Positions 14,696 to 23,827 of a stretch of DNA of 24,639 nt are shown piece by piece (within the stretch, counting starts at the first letter, position 1; each line of letters opens with the position of its first letter). This stretch comes from CAIVAT01 sp964628215 (GTDB lineage Bacteria; Bacteroidota; Bacteroidia; Bacteroidales; FEN-979): positions 1-24,639 of the forward strand of contig CAZVNF010000038.1 of assembly GCA_964628215.1 (NCBI GenBank). The letters are read 5' to 3'. The translations under genes and the position numbers were made by a program. The notes below the pieces were generated by a model. That model saw only the letters and a list, made by a program, of their open reading frames with translations, was not told the DNA's origin and did not search any database.

Positions 14696-15082
14696 ATGGA
14701 AGTTATCAACACCCTCGGCAGAAGGAAAACTGCCGTTGCACGAATTTATCTGAAGGAAGGCCAGGGTATCATTACCGTAAATGGCCGTGAATTCAAAAAT
14801 TATTTTCCGACTCCGATTCTTCAATTCAAGGTAACAGAGCCTTTTGAGGTGACTAACAACCAGGGCAAATACGATGTCAAGGTGAACCTGGATGGCGGTG
14901 GTATCCGCGGACAAGCGGAAGCGCTGGCCCTGGCTATTGCCCGTGCATTGTGCGAAATCAACGAAGAACACAGGCCGCCTTTAAAGGCAAAGGGACTGCT
15001 GATGCGCGACCCGCGTATGGTGGAACGTAAAAAATTCGGACAGAAAAAAGCCCGTAAAAGATTCCAGTTTAGTAAACGTTAG
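14696..15082 (+). CDS. rpsI: 30S ribosomal protein S9
   Basis: A 128-residue small-subunit protein. The N-terminal NTLGRRKTAVARIYLKEG and the C-terminal ARKRFQFSKR are signature ends of S9; the basic tail reaches toward tRNA in the ribosomal P site. GGGIRGQAEALALAIARAL in the middle is also conserved. It starts one base after the rplM stop, the classic L13-S9 gene pair, which shares expression. The length is normal and nothing in it is odd. Confidence 0.98.
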   Translation: MEVINTLGRRKTAVARIYLKEGQGIITVNGREFKNYFPTPILQFKVTEPFEVTNNQGKYDVKVNLDGGGIRGQAEALALAIARALCEINEEHRPPLKAKGLLMRDPRMVERKKFGQKKARKRFQFSKR

Positions 15083-15108
15083 TATTTTAGAATTTTTAGA
15101 ATCATTAT

Positions 15109-16044
15109 ATGTCAAGAACGAATTTTGATGCATTATTGGATGCCGGTGTCCATTTTGGTCACTTGCGCCGCAAATGGAACCCTGCAATGGCTCCCTATAT
15201 TTTCATGGAGCGCAACGGAATCCATATCATCGACCTTTATAAAACCATGGCCAAGGTTGATGAGGCTGCTGCAGCCCTGAAACAAATTGCCAAAGCTGGT
15301 AAAAAAGTGCTTTTTGTGGCAACAAAAAAACAAGCCAAGGATATCGTAGCCGAGCATGTGAAACGAATCAACATGCCCTATGTTACAGAACGCTGGCCTG
15401 GCGGTATGTTAACGAACTTTGCCACAATCCGCAAAGCAGTTCGCAAGATGATCTCTATCGATAAACTGATGAGTTCACCTTCTTATACCAACCTTTCGAA
15501 AAAGGAAAGGCTTACCATTACGCGTGAACGTGCAAAACTGGAAAAGAACTTAGGTTCAATTGCCGATCTGAACAGACTTCCTTCTGCTATTTTTATCGTA
15601 GATATCCTGAAGGAACATATTGCACTGGCCGAAGCAAAGAAATTAAACATCCCCACCTTCGCCATCGTGGATACCAACTCTGACCCCAGAACAGTCGATT
15701 TCCCGATTCCAGCCAATGACGATGCCTCCAAATCCATCTCACTTATTGTCGATACCATGGTAAGGGCAATGGAAGAGGGATTAATGGAACGTAAGCTCGA
15801 CCGGGACAAAAAAGAAGCCAGCGATGAACGTGGCGAAGGCGACGAATTCGAAGGCAGAATGGGATCTCATTTGCTTGATTCTGATGATGACGAAGTTGAT
15901 GAAGACGGAATAAAAATCGTTAAAAAAGATTTCGTTGATACCAAAGTCGCCAAAATGAAAGGCCTCGAGCCCGCTCCCGAAGATAAAAATAAACCTGCCC
16001 GCAAACGGATCAGCAAACCGGCAGGAAGAAGCGCCAAGAAATAG
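15109..16044 (+). CDS. rpsB: 30S ribosomal protein S2 with extended C-terminal tail
   Basis: A 311-residue small-subunit protein. The N-terminal LLDAGVHFGHLRRKWNPAMAPYIF, KQAKDIVAEHVKR, ERWPGGMLTNFATIRKAV and NIPTFAIVDTNSDPRTVDFPIPANDDA are standard S2 motifs. The core ends near residue 230. The remaining ~80 residues are a charged tail, acidic first (DSDDDEVDEDG) and basic at the end (RKRISKPAGRSAKK), longer than the ~240-residue enterobacterial protein. Similar tails occur in Bacteroidota S2, but the function of this one is unknown. It is third in the operon; a 67-bp spacer with repeat words separates it from tsf. Confidence 0.97.
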   Translation: MSRTNFDALLDAGVHFGHLRRKWNPAMAPYIFMERNGIHIIDLYKTMAKVDEAAAALKQIAKAGKKVLFVATKKQAKDIVAEHVKRINMPYVTERWPGGMLTNFATIRKAVRKMISIDKLMSSPSYTNLSKKERLTITRERAKLEKNLGSIADLNRLPSAIFIVDILKEHIALAEAKKLNIPTFAIVDTNSDPRTVDFPIPANDDASKSISLIVDTMVRAMEEGLMERKLDRDKKEASDERGEGDEFEGRMGSHLLDSDDDEVDEDGIKIVKKDFVDTKVAKMKGLEPAPEDKNKPARKRISKPAGRSAKK

Positions 16045-16050
16045 TTGCGG

Positions 16051-16073
16051 ATTTCGCTGTATGCTATTTCGCT
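16051..16073 (+). repeat. ATTTCGCT words between rpsB and tsf
   Basis: Two exact ATTTCGCT words (16051-16058 and 16066-16073) separated by GTATGCT. This is the same word as the array upstream of gldA. It is transcribed within the ribosomal operon. Confidence 0.65.
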
Positions 16074-16111
16074 ATTTATAATTATTTGAAATTTAAAACT
16101 ATACATACAAA

Positions 16112-16945
16112 ATGAATATTACTGCTGCTGATGTAAATAAATTGCGCCAGATGTCGGGTGCGGGGATGATGGACTGTAAAAAGGCCCTGCAGGAAACAGA
16201 AGGCGATTTTGATAAAGCTATTGATTACCTTCGTAAAAAAGGTCAGAAAGTTGCCGGAAAACGTGCCGATCGTGATGCCAACCAGGGTTTTGTAATTGCA
16301 AATACCACTGCAGATCACACCTATGCTGCTGTGATCATGGTAAATTGTGAAACAGATTTCGTTGGTAAAACTGAAGAGTTTATTAAGTTTTCCAAAGACC
16401 TTCTTGACCTTGGACTTGCAAAGCGTATTCAAACCGTGGCTGAATTAATGCCCATGTCTCTCGGAACCACCACAGTGGAGGAGAAACTGAATGAATTGCT
16501 TGGGAAAACAGGTGAGAAAATTCAGATCGCCCATTATGAAGTGATTGAAGCTCCTGTTGTTTTTGCCTATAACCATTTTGGAAACCGCCTTGCCACCATT
16601 ATCGGATTAAGCAAGAAGGATGCAGCCAATGTGTTGGAAATCGGTCATGAACTTGCAATGCAGGTTGCCGCCATGAGTCCGGTTGCCGTTGATAAGGACA
16701 ATGTTACCCAGGAGGTGATTGACCGCGAACTGGAAATTGGAAAAGATATGGCACGCCAGGAAGGTAAGCCCGAAGAGATGGTTGAGAAGATCGCCCAGGG
16801 TAAACTCCAGAAATTCTTTAAGGAAATGACCCTGCTGAACCAGGATTTTATCAAGGATACCAAGAAAACCGTACGTCAGTATATTGCTGAAAATGACAAA
16901 GAACTGGTAGTAACCGGTTTCAAGCGTTTGCAGTTGGGCGCATAG
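16112..16945 (+). CDS. tsf: Elongation factor Ts
   Basis: A 277-residue cytoplasmic nucleotide-exchange factor that recycles EF-Tu from GDP to GTP form. The N-terminal UBA-like domain has VNKLRQMSGAGMMDCKKAL and GDFDKAIDYLRKKG. The EF-Tu contact motif TDFV is at 81-84 (NCETDFVGKTEEF). The later dimerisation-type regions include HELAMQVAAMSPVAVDKD and a C-terminal LNQDFIKDTKKTVRQYI. The order rpsB then tsf is conserved across bacteria. The start at 16112 is fixed by the canonical N-terminus. A strong terminator follows 20 bp after the stop, closing the operon. Confidence 0.98.
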   Translation: MNITAADVNKLRQMSGAGMMDCKKALQETEGDFDKAIDYLRKKGQKVAGKRADRDANQGFVIANTTADHTYAAVIMVNCETDFVGKTEEFIKFSKDLLDLGLAKRIQTVAELMPMSLGTTTVEEKLNELLGKTGEKIQIAHYEVIEAPVVFAYNHFGNRLATIIGLSKKDAANVLEIGHELAMQVAAMSPVAVDKDNVTQEVIDRELEIGKDMARQEGKPEEMVEKIAQGKLQKFFKEMTLLNQDFIKDTKKTVRQYIAENDKELVVTGFKRLQLGA

Positions 16946-16964
16946 TTTTTTTTCATTGTCTGAG

Positions 16965-17001
16965 GGGATTATCTGATAACTTGGATAATCCCTTTTTTTT
17001 T
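16965..17001 (+). terminator. Rho-independent terminator after tsf
   Basis: GGGATTATC (16965-16973) and GATAATCCC (16984-16992) form a perfect 9-bp stem around a 10-nt loop, followed by nine T. Confidence 0.92.
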
Positions 17002-17006
17002 ACATT

Positions 17007-17032
17007 GCATTTCACTCTGCATTTCGCATTTG
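17007..17032 (+). repeat. GCATTTC words between the tsf terminator and ubiE
   Basis: Three GCATTT words (17007, 17019, 17026), two of them GCATTTC, in imperfect spacing; ATTTCGCAT is related to the ATTTCGCT family seen upstream of gldA and between rpsB and tsf. It ends 9 bp before the ubiE ATG. Confidence 0.45.
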
Positions 17033-17041
17033 ATATCTCCT

Positions 17042-17743
17042 ATGGCTGAACCTTCAAAAAAAGAGGTAGTACGTGTGATGTTTGACGACATCTCCTCAAA
17101 ATATGACTTTTTAAATCATTTTCTCTCTTTTGGCATCGATCGTCTCTGGAGAAGAAAACTTGTAAACATTCTCCGGGAAAGAAAACCCGACTCAATTCTT
17201 GATGTGGCTACCGGAACCGGCGACCTGGCCATTGCCATATCCGCCCTGGCGCCACAGAAAATTGTTGGAATCGATATCTCCGGAAAAATGCTGGAAATCG
17301 GTCGGAAAAAAGTAATGGACAAAGGGTTGAGCAACCTGATTACCCTGAAGCATGCCGATGCAGAGAAAATTCCGTTTTCCGACAACTCCTTTGCGGCCAT
17401 CACGGTGGCTTTCGGGGTGAGAAATTATGAAAACCTTGAATTGGGTCTGACCGAAATGAGCCGGGTACTGCGCCCCGGCGGACTCATGCTGATACTTGAA
17501 TTTTCCCACCCGGGGTCATTCCCCATGAAGCAACTGTATGCGTTTTATTCACATTATTGTATCCCTGCATTTGGACGCCTGATTTCAGGAAACAGTAAGG
17601 CCTACACCTATCTGCCTGAGTCGGTGGCTGCTTTTCCTTCGGGAGAAAATTTTCTGCTAATCCTGAAAAGACTGGGATTGAAAAATGTTCGGCAGATAAG
17701 TCTCAGTATGGGTATTGCATCCATCTATCTGGCCGAAAAATAA
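17042..17743 (+). CDS. ubiE: Demethylmenaquinone methyltransferase (UbiE/MenG family)
   Basis: A 233-residue class I SAM-dependent methyltransferase. It should make menaquinone from demethylmenaquinone; Bacteroidota generally use menaquinone, so the ubiquinone branch is unlikely. Family motifs: VMFDDISSKYDFLNHFLSFGIDRLWRR near the N-terminus, the SAM-binding DVATGTGDLA at 54-63, and GVRNYENLELGLTEMSRVLRPGG, followed by NSKAYTYLPESVAAFPSGE. ATG 17042 is preferred over an in-frame TTG at 17030. No clear -7 box was found close upstream, and the tsf terminator lies before it. It is followed 47 bp later by the porT-like gene, a neighbourhood I recall from other Bacteroidota. Confidence 0.95.
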   Translation: MAEPSKKEVVRVMFDDISSKYDFLNHFLSFGIDRLWRRKLVNILRERKPDSILDVATGTGDLAIAISALAPQKIVGIDISGKMLEIGRKKVMDKGLSNLITLKHADAEKIPFSDNSFAAITVAFGVRNYENLELGLTEMSRVLRPGGLMLILEFSHPGSFPMKQLYAFYSHYCIPAFGRLISGNSKAYTYLPESVAAFPSGENFLLILKRLGLKNVRQISLSMGIASIYLAEK

Positions 17744-17767
17744 AATCAGCAAACCTGCGTTAATCTC
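17744..17767 (+). repeat. Degenerate AATCTGCG-type words after ubiE
   Basis: AAATCAGCAA, ACCTGCGTT and AATCTCC follow the ubiE stop with a spacing of about 10 bp. They resemble the words at 14029-14060 but are too degenerate for a firm call. Confidence 0.35.
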
Positions 17768-17790
17768 CTACATTAATTTCATCCGACTCA

Positions 17791-18591
17791 TTGAAGATCG
17801 AACGATTCATCATCATTATCCTCTTTGGCGCAACATTTTGCCTTCCTTTCCATGGAATAAGCCAGCGCATGGTTGTATTGAACATGCCCAATTATGACAA
17901 GGAAGATATGTTCCATTTTGGCTTTATTCTGGGTATAAATCAAAGCCTGGTAACAATCAGGCCTATCCGCGATCTGAACACACGGATGTTTGATTCCCTC
18001 TATATCCCGGATATACTTCCATTACCTGATTCGGCAAGGGTACTGGCCATCAACTCTTCGCCTGTACCGGGTTTTGTGATAAGTATTGTGGCCAACATGC
18101 AGATGAGCAAGCATTTTGAATTGCAATTTGTGCCTTCACTGGCCTTTGGCGATCGTTCCATTAACTACGATCTGGAAACATACCGCTATCGTCCCGGCGC
18201 AAAGGATCCGGTTCAAAGGATCACCATGATAAAAAAAATCCCATCTACATACATTAATTTTCCGCTTGAAATTAAATATAAGGCTGTCCGCTACAATAAT
18301 TTCAGGCCTTATCTTCTGGCCGGTGTACAGTATACGCTCGACCTTGCCTCCCAGGCAAAAAAGCGTGAACAAAAAAACAGAAATGAAAAAATCGTAAAAT
18401 TTAACCAAAATGATATCTATGCCGAAGCAGGAGTTGGCTTCGATTTTTATAATGAATGGTTTAAATTCGGACTTGAGCTGAAGATGATGTATGGATTAAC
18501 GGATGTTTTAACCCGTGAAAACAATATTTACACCGAGTCAATAGAGAAGGTGAGTTCAAAAATTTTCCAGGTCTCATTTACCTTTGAGTAG
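17791..18591 (+). CDS. porT: PorT-like outer-membrane beta-barrel protein of the type IX secretion system
   Basis: A 266-residue predicted outer-membrane protein. The start appears to be TTG at 17791, since no ATG exists in frame before the signal peptide (KIERFIIIILFGATFCLPFHGISQ); the next in-frame ATG lies after it. The mature part has MPNYDKEDMFHFGFILGIN, alternating strands such as YINFPLEIKYKAVRYNNFRPYLLAGVQY, and a late FKFGLELKMMYGL, and ends with FQVSFTFE, an aromatic-rich barrel end. This fits the PorT family, an 8-stranded barrel needed for T9SS export. The position after ubiE supports PorT over a generic PorT-family barrel protein, but sequence similarity in this family is low. 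The two T9SS cargo genes here agree with a working system. Confidence 0.78.
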   Translation: MKIERFIIIILFGATFCLPFHGISQRMVVLNMPNYDKEDMFHFGFILGINQSLVTIRPIRDLNTRMFDSLYIPDILPLPDSARVLAINSSPVPGFVISIVANMQMSKHFELQFVPSLAFGDRSINYDLETYRYRPGAKDPVQRITMIKKIPSTYINFPLEIKYKAVRYNNFRPYLLAGVQYTLDLASQAKKREQKNRNEKIVKFNQNDIYAEAGVGFDFYNEWFKFGLELKMMYGLTDVLTRENNIYTESIEKVSSKIFQVSFTFE

Positions 18592-18593
18592 CC

Positions 18594-18622
18594 TTGTCAT
18601 CCTGCCTTTTTTCTTATCTTTG
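18594..18622 (+). promoter_or_regulatory. Promoter of coaD
   Basis: TTG at 18594-18596, an 18-bp spacer, then TATCTTTG at 18615-18622, a good Bacteroidota promoter. The -33 element lies 2 bp after the porT-like stop codon, so coaD can be transcribed independently of ubiE and porT. Confidence 0.7.
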
Positions 18623-18642
18623 CAGGTTCAAACGAATACCAA

Positions 18643-19101
18643 ATGCAAAGAATTGCTGTCTTCCCGGGTTCTTTTGATCCTATTACCAGGGGGCATGAAT
18701 CTGTTATTAAAAGGGCACTTCCGCTCTTCGATCTGCTCATTGTAGCCATTGGAGAGAATGGAACGAAGAAATCATTTTTCACGCTCGAACAAAGGATCGC
18801 CTGGCTTAACCTTGTTTTTCAAAATGAGCCAGGGGTTGAAATCGCTACCTACAGCGGGCTGACGATTGACTTTTGCCGAAAGCGAAAAGCGGAATTTATC
18901 GTACGTGGTCTTCGGACTTCCGCTGATTTCGAATTTGAACAGGGTATCGGCCAGATGAATAAAATGATGTACCCCGGTGTTGAAACAGTTTTTTTGCTGT
19001 GTGCCCCTGAATACGCGCCGGTGAGTTCGTCCATCGTTCGGGAGATCATCCGCAGCGGAGGTGACGCAAAGCAGTTTGTACCGGACGGAGTACTGTCTTA
19101 A
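18643..19101 (+). CDS. coaD: Phosphopantetheine adenylyltransferase
   Basis: A 152-residue cytoplasmic enzyme that joins ATP and 4'-phosphopantetheine to give dephospho-CoA, the fourth step of CoA synthesis. The N-terminal GSFDPITRGH (9-18) carries the nucleotidyltransferase (H/T)xGH signature, here TRGH. VRGLRTSADFEFE and the C-terminal VSSSIVRE (127-134) are the other conserved parts. The length is normal. It has its own promoter overlapping the end of the porT-like gene, and the thioredoxin-fold gene follows 34 bp downstream. Confidence 0.97.
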   Translation: MQRIAVFPGSFDPITRGHESVIKRALPLFDLLIVAIGENGTKKSFFTLEQRIAWLNLVFQNEPGVEIATYSGLTIDFCRKRKAEFIVRGLRTSADFEFEQGIGQMNKMMYPGVETVFLLCAPEYAPVSSSIVREIIRSGGDAKQFVPDGVLS

Positions 19102-19135
19102 TTTCATTGATTATTATTGAATTATAATTTATTTT

Positions 19136-20530
19136 ATGCGGTTAACAGGATTAGTGTTTCTTTTTTTTGTTTTTTCAGTTGTCTCTTTTGGCCAAAAAAC
19201 GGTAATTAACGGAGTGGCACCCGGAGCAGAGCGGAAAATAATCAGGATAACCACCGCCGGCGACCTGATAACTTCCTGGGAAAAACCTGTTGCCATTTCG
19301 CGTATAGATTCTACCGGTCATTTTTCGTTGACAGTCAATCTTGATAAAACCATCAACGCCATCATTACCATCGATTTTCATAAAACAGAAATATTCCTGG
19401 AGCCCTCAAAATCTTATAATATCAAGATTGCTGCGATGAATTATGATGAGTACACCGAGATCAATCCGTTTATCCAGTCTCAGAATTTAATGATGGAAAT
19501 TTCAGATCATGATTCAACAGAGCTGAATACACTCGTAGGTGCCTTCAATTCAATTTACAGTGGCTTCCTGATGGAGAATTTCAATGCACTTTACAGGGAC
19601 AGGAAAAAACTCCTGCTCGATACTTTCCGGGTTCAGCTCAACCGGCATTTCGGGTCAGTGAAAAATACCTATTTTCTTGATTATGCTGCCTATAAAATTG
19701 CCTCCCTGGAGCAGCTTACACAATATTACAACCAGGCACAACTGGCCAAAAAATATTTTACAGATAAACCCATCCTCTATAATAACCTGGAGTACATGGA
19801 TTTTTTCAACAGTTTCTTTTCCAAATTTATTACAGCCACCTCCAATACTTTACGGAAATTGGATTTTAAGCCTCTCCTTGGAAGCAGCGATCCTTATAAA
19901 TCCGTAATGAAAGCCATGGCAGGGGATTCCATCCTGAAGGGAGAACAATTGCGCGAATTGGTGATGCTGAAAGGTTTAATGGAGTTGTACCAGACACCCA
20001 CTTACAACCAGGTTGAAATTCTGGCAGTGATCAATGCCACAAAAGAAACGACAAAATACCCTGAAAATAAGGTTGTGGCTGAAGACATCATCAGTTTACT
20101 TACCAAACTGCAACCAGGGACTAAAGCCCCGGAATTTACCTTGCTTAACCGCGATCAAAAAGAGCTCTCATTGAAAAGCCTGCTGGGCAAACCGGTGGTA
20201 TTGTGTTTCTGGACTACCTATTGTGAGGGTTGCCTGTCGGAAATGGATCTGATCAGGCCTTTGTATGACAAGTACAGGGAAAATGTACATTTCGTGAGTG
20301 TTTCAGCAGATAAGTATTTCAGTAAAATGCTCTATTTTATCAACCTGAAGAAGGATTATGTCTGGACCTTCGTGAATATCGGGGATCAGGCGGAGGTATT
20401 GAAGGACTATGAAGTGCGCACCTATCCATTGTTTGTGCTGATAGACAAGGAAGGGAAAATTTTTAAATATCCGGCGGAACAACCGAGTACCGGATTGGAA
20501 ACAGATTTACAAAAAATATTGCAGAAATAA
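19136..20530 (+). CDS. Secreted TlpA-like thioredoxin-fold protein
   Basis: A 464-residue exported protein. The signal peptide is MRLTGLVFLFFVFSVVSFGQ; there is no lipobox Cys. Residues ~22-95 form a beta-rich N-terminal domain (ITTAGDLITSWEKPVAISRIDSTGHFSLTVNL) similar to the DUF4369-like domains that precede TlpA modules in this phylum. A helical middle follows. The C-terminal ~135 residues are the redox domain: PGTKAPEFTLLNRDQ, then WTTYCEGC with Cys363 and Cys366, and the cis-proline YEVRTYPLFVLID. It probably acts as a periplasmic thiol-disulfide reductase; its partners are unknown. It lies 34 bp after coaD and 9 bp before secA, so it probably belongs to that transcript. Relatives are paralogous and numerous, so no gene symbol is given. 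Confidence 0.86.
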   Translation: MRLTGLVFLFFVFSVVSFGQKTVINGVAPGAERKIIRITTAGDLITSWEKPVAISRIDSTGHFSLTVNLDKTINAIITIDFHKTEIFLEPSKSYNIKIAAMNYDEYTEINPFIQSQNLMMEISDHDSTELNTLVGAFNSIYSGFLMENFNALYRDRKKLLLDTFRVQLNRHFGSVKNTYFLDYAAYKIASLEQLTQYYNQAQLAKKYFTDKPILYNNLEYMDFFNSFFSKFITATSNTLRKLDFKPLLGSSDPYKSVMKAMAGDSILKGEQLRELVMLKGLMELYQTPTYNQVEILAVINATKETTKYPENKVVAEDIISLLTKLQPGTKAPEFTLLNRDQKELSLKSLLGKPVVLCFWTTYCEGCLSEMDLIRPLYDKYRENVHFVSVSADKYFSKMLYFINLKKDYVWTFVNIGDQAEVLKDYEVRTYPLFVLIDKEGKIFKYPAEQPSTGLETDLQKILQK

Positions 20531-20539
20531 GCCCATATC

Positions 20540-23500
20540 ATGTTTGATTTTTTTAAAAAAATGCTGGGAAATAAGTCCCAAAGAGATATCAAGAGTATCA
20601 ATCCGCTGGTTGAAAAAGCAATTGAAGCCTGGGAAAATATTAAAGGTGTATCAAATGATGAACTGCGTGCCTATACTCACGCGTTCAGGCACCGGATAAA
20701 AGAACATCTTGCAGGAAAGGAAAAGGAGATTACTGAACTGAGAGAACAACTTAACTCGGATGAGGTTGAGATTGACGAAAAGGAAAAGCTTTATGGCGTT
20801 CTCGACAGGCTTGAAAAGGAGTCTTATGACCTTACCCAGGAAATCCTGCTTGAAATTTTACCGGAAGCTTTTGCGGTGATGAAGGATACTGCACGCAGGT
20901 TTTTTGAAAATGAAACTGTCGAAGTTACAGCAACTCAGAATGACCGCGATCTTGCAGCAAAGAAGGCCAATGTGTCGATTGACGGCGACATTGCCCGGTT
21001 CAGTAATAGCTGGACTGCCGGGGGCAACATGATTACCTGGGATATGGTGCATTATGACTGTCAGCTTATCGGGGGGGTGGTGCTGCATGAAGGCAAGATC
21101 TCGGAAATGGCAACCGGTGAAGGGAAAACACTTGTGGCAACACTTCCGATGTATCTCAATGCATTGCCCGGAAAGGGTGTGCATATAGTTACGGTAAATG
21201 ATTATCTTGCCAAGCGTGACTCTGAATGGATGGGGCCCCTTTTTGAATTTCATGGTTTAAAAGTGGAGTGTATCGACCGGCATGAGCCGAATTCTCAGGC
21301 ACGAAGGGATGCATACCTTGCAGATATCACCTACGGAACCAATAATGAATTTGGTTTCGATTACCTGCGCGACAACATGACCAGTAACCCTGAAGAACTG
21401 GTGCAGCGCCCTCACAATTATGCCATTGTGGATGAGGTAGACTCGGTACTGATTGATGATGCCCGTACTCCGCTGATCATTTCAGGCCCTACCCCAAAGG
21501 GGGACAACCAGTTGTTTGATGATCTCAAATCGAATGTTACCAAATTATATAATGCACAGCGTAACCTTGTTACTAAATTGCTTTCCGAGGCAAAGGCATT
21601 GTCGGAAGATTCTAAAAACGATGAAAACCTGAAGAAAGCTGGTGAGCAGCTCCTGCGGGCCCATCATGGTTTACCTAAAAACAAGGCATTGATAAAGTTT
21701 CTCAGTGAATCGGGAATGAAGGCGTTGCTCCAGAAAACCGAGAACTTTTATATGGCTGAACAGATGAAGAATATGCACATCATCGACGATCAGCTCTATT
21801 TTGTGATTGATGAGAAAAATAATACCATTGAACTTCGTGACCTGGGTATAGATTTATTAACCCAATCCTATGAAGACCCGACCTTTTATATTCTTCCCGA
21901 CATTGGATTGTTAATAGCCGAGCTTGAACGGGGAAATCTTTCCGATGCCGAGAAGCAGCAGAAAAAGGACGCGATGATGCTCGACTATTCCATTAAAACA
22001 GAACGTGTTCATACAGTGAACCAACTCATTAAAGCATATGCACTGTTTGAAAAGGATGTCGAGTACGTGGTCATGGACAATAAAGTCAAGATTGTTGATG
22101 AGCAGACCGGACGTATCCTCGAAGGCCGCCGGTATTCTGACGGATTGCATCAGGCGATTGAAGCCAAGGAAAACGTGAAGATTGAAGCGGCCACCCAGAC
22201 GTATGCCACTGTAACGCTTCAAAATTATTTCAGGATGTACAAGAAACTGTCCGGAATGACCGGTACAGCGGAAACAGAAGCAGGTGAGTTATGGGACATC
22301 TATAAACTGGATGTAGTGGTTATCCCGACAAATAAGAAAATCGTACGCGACGACCGTGAGGATCTTGTATATAAAACGAAGCGTGAAAAATTTAATGCGG
22401 TTATCGACGAAATAGAGAAACTGGTTAAGGAGGGACGCCCCAGCCTGGTTGGAACAACTTCAGTTGAGACCTCCGAATTGCTTAGCCGTATGCTTAAACG
22501 GAAGAATATTCCTCACAATGTGCTGAATGCAAAGCTGCATGCCCGTGAGGCGGATATTGTGGCAGAAGCAGGACGGGCAGGTACTGTGACTATTGCCACC
22601 AACATGGCCGGCCGTGGTACAGATATAAAACTGGGCCCCGGCGTAAAACAGGCTGGCGGTTTAGCAATCATTGGTACGGAGCGGCATGAATCAAGGCGTG
22701 TTGACCGGCAGTTGCGCGGACGTGCCGGACGGCAGGGAGATCCCGGAAGTTCACAATTCTTTGTTTCGCTGGATGATGACCTGATGCGTATGTTCGGATC
22801 CGACCGGATTGCGAAGATCATGGACAGGATGGGCATCAAGGAAGGGGAGGTCATTCAGCATTCAATGATTACCAACTCTATTGAACGCGCCCAGAAAAAA
22901 GTGGAAGAGAACAACTTTGGAGTTCGTAAGAGGTTGCTTGAATACGATGATGTGATGAACATTCAGCGTGAAGCCATCTATAAAAAACGTCATCATGCAT
23001 TATTCGGTGACCGTCTGGCTGTTGATATTTCAAATATGATCTACGATGTGTGCGAAACCATCGTACTCGATGCCCAGGAAAAGCGCGATTTTACCAGTTT
23101 TAATCTCGACCTGTTAAAGGAATTTGCGGCAGATTCCCCAATTTCCGAATCGGACTTCGGAAGCCTCAATACCAATGATCTCGGCGATAAATTGTACAAT
23201 TATATTTATAAGAGGTACAAAAACAAATGCGAATATATCGCTCAAAAAACATACCCTGTTATTAAAGATGTTTTTGAAAATGATACGCGGTATGAAAATA
23301 TTGCCATTCCGGTAACTGATGGATTAAAAACCATGCAGGCAGTGGCAAATCTGAAAAAGGCATACGAAGATAAAGGGAAGGAAGTGGTTCTCAGTATTGA
23401 AAAAGGGATCGTACTTGGCATGATTGATAATGCCTGGAAGGAACACCTGCGCGAAATGGATGACCTGAAGCAATCTGTTCAGAATGCCGCTTATGAACAA

Positions 23501-23827
23501 AAGGATCCTTTGCTCATTTACAAGTTCGAATCATTCGAGCTGTTTAAAGGAATGGTACAGCGGACAAATAAGGAGATTACCTCGTTTCTGATCAAGGCAG
23601 ATGTGCCCATACAGGTTGACAACGTGAAGGAAGCACAGGCACCAAGAAAAATGGATCGTGCACGGATGCGTGAAGAGCGCTCCGACCTTTTATCACAGTC
23701 AAATGCGAACACCCAGGAAAAGGCCGTCGCCCAGCCGGTAAAAGTTGAGAAAAAAGTGGGGAGAAATGACCCATGCCCCTGCGGATCAGGGAAAAAATAC
23801 AAGGCATGTCACGGAGTCAATGAATAA
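20540..23827 (+). CDS. secA: Preprotein translocase ATPase SecA
   Basis: A 1095-residue motor that drives preproteins through SecYEG. Parts in order: MFDFFKKMLGNKSQRDIK at the N-terminus, Walker A region MATGEGKT (190-197), VNDYLAKRDSEWMGPL, GTNNEFGFDYLRDNM, DEVD Walker B at 298-301, GMTGTAETE, ATNMAGRGTDIKLG, RQLRGRAGRQGDPG, and a zinc-binding tail PCPCGSGKKYKACHG with Cys1079, Cys1081, Cys1090 and His1091. It is about 190 residues longer than the E. coli protein because of insertions in the N-terminal region (~70-130) and the preprotein cross-linking region (~310-480), usual for Bacteroidota. It would export all the signal-peptide proteins in this window, including the T9SS cargo. It starts 9 bp after the thioredoxin-fold gene. 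Confidence 0.99.
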   Translation: MFDFFKKMLGNKSQRDIKSINPLVEKAIEAWENIKGVSNDELRAYTHAFRHRIKEHLAGKEKEITELREQLNSDEVEIDEKEKLYGVLDRLEKESYDLTQEILLEILPEAFAVMKDTARRFFENETVEVTATQNDRDLAAKKANVSIDGDIARFSNSWTAGGNMITWDMVHYDCQLIGGVVLHEGKISEMATGEGKTLVATLPMYLNALPGKGVHIVTVNDYLAKRDSEWMGPLFEFHGLKVECIDRHEPNSQARRDAYLADITYGTNNEFGFDYLRDNMTSNPEELVQRPHNYAIVDEVDSVLIDDARTPLIISGPTPKGDNQLFDDLKSNVTKLYNAQRNLVTKLLSEAKALSEDSKNDENLKKAGEQLLRAHHGLPKNKALIKFLSESGMKALLQKTENFYMAEQMKNMHIIDDQLYFVIDEKNNTIELRDLGIDLLTQSYEDPTFYILPDIGLLIAELERGNLSDAEKQQKKDAMMLDYSIKTERVHTVNQLIKAYALFEKDVEYVVMDNKVKIVDEQTGRILEGRRYSDGLHQAIEAKENVKIEAATQTYATVTLQNYFRMYKKLSGMTGTAETEAGELWDIYKLDVVVIPTNKKIVRDDREDLVYKTKREKFNAVIDEIEKLVKEGRPSLVGTTSVETSELLSRMLKRKNIPHNVLNAKLHAREADIVAEAGRAGTVTIATNMAGRGTDIKLGPGVKQAGGLAIIGTERHESRRVDRQLRGRAGRQGDPGSSQFFVSLDDDLMRMFGSDRIAKIMDRMGIKEGEVIQHSMITNSIERAQKKVEENNFGVRKRLLEYDDVMNIQREAIYKKRHHALFGDRLAVDISNMIYDVCETIVLDAQEKRDFTSFNLDLLKEFAADSPISESDFGSLNTNDLGDKLYNYIYKRYKNKCEYIAQKTYPVIKDVFENDTRYENIAIPVTDGLKTMQAVANLKKAYEDKGKEVVLSIEKGIVLGMIDNAWKEHLREMDDLKQSVQNAAYEQKDPLLIYKFESFELFKGMVQRTNKEITSFLIKADVPIQVDNVKEAQAPRKMDRARMREERSDLLSQSNANTQEKAVAQPVKVEKKVGRNDPCPCGSGKKYKACHGVNE

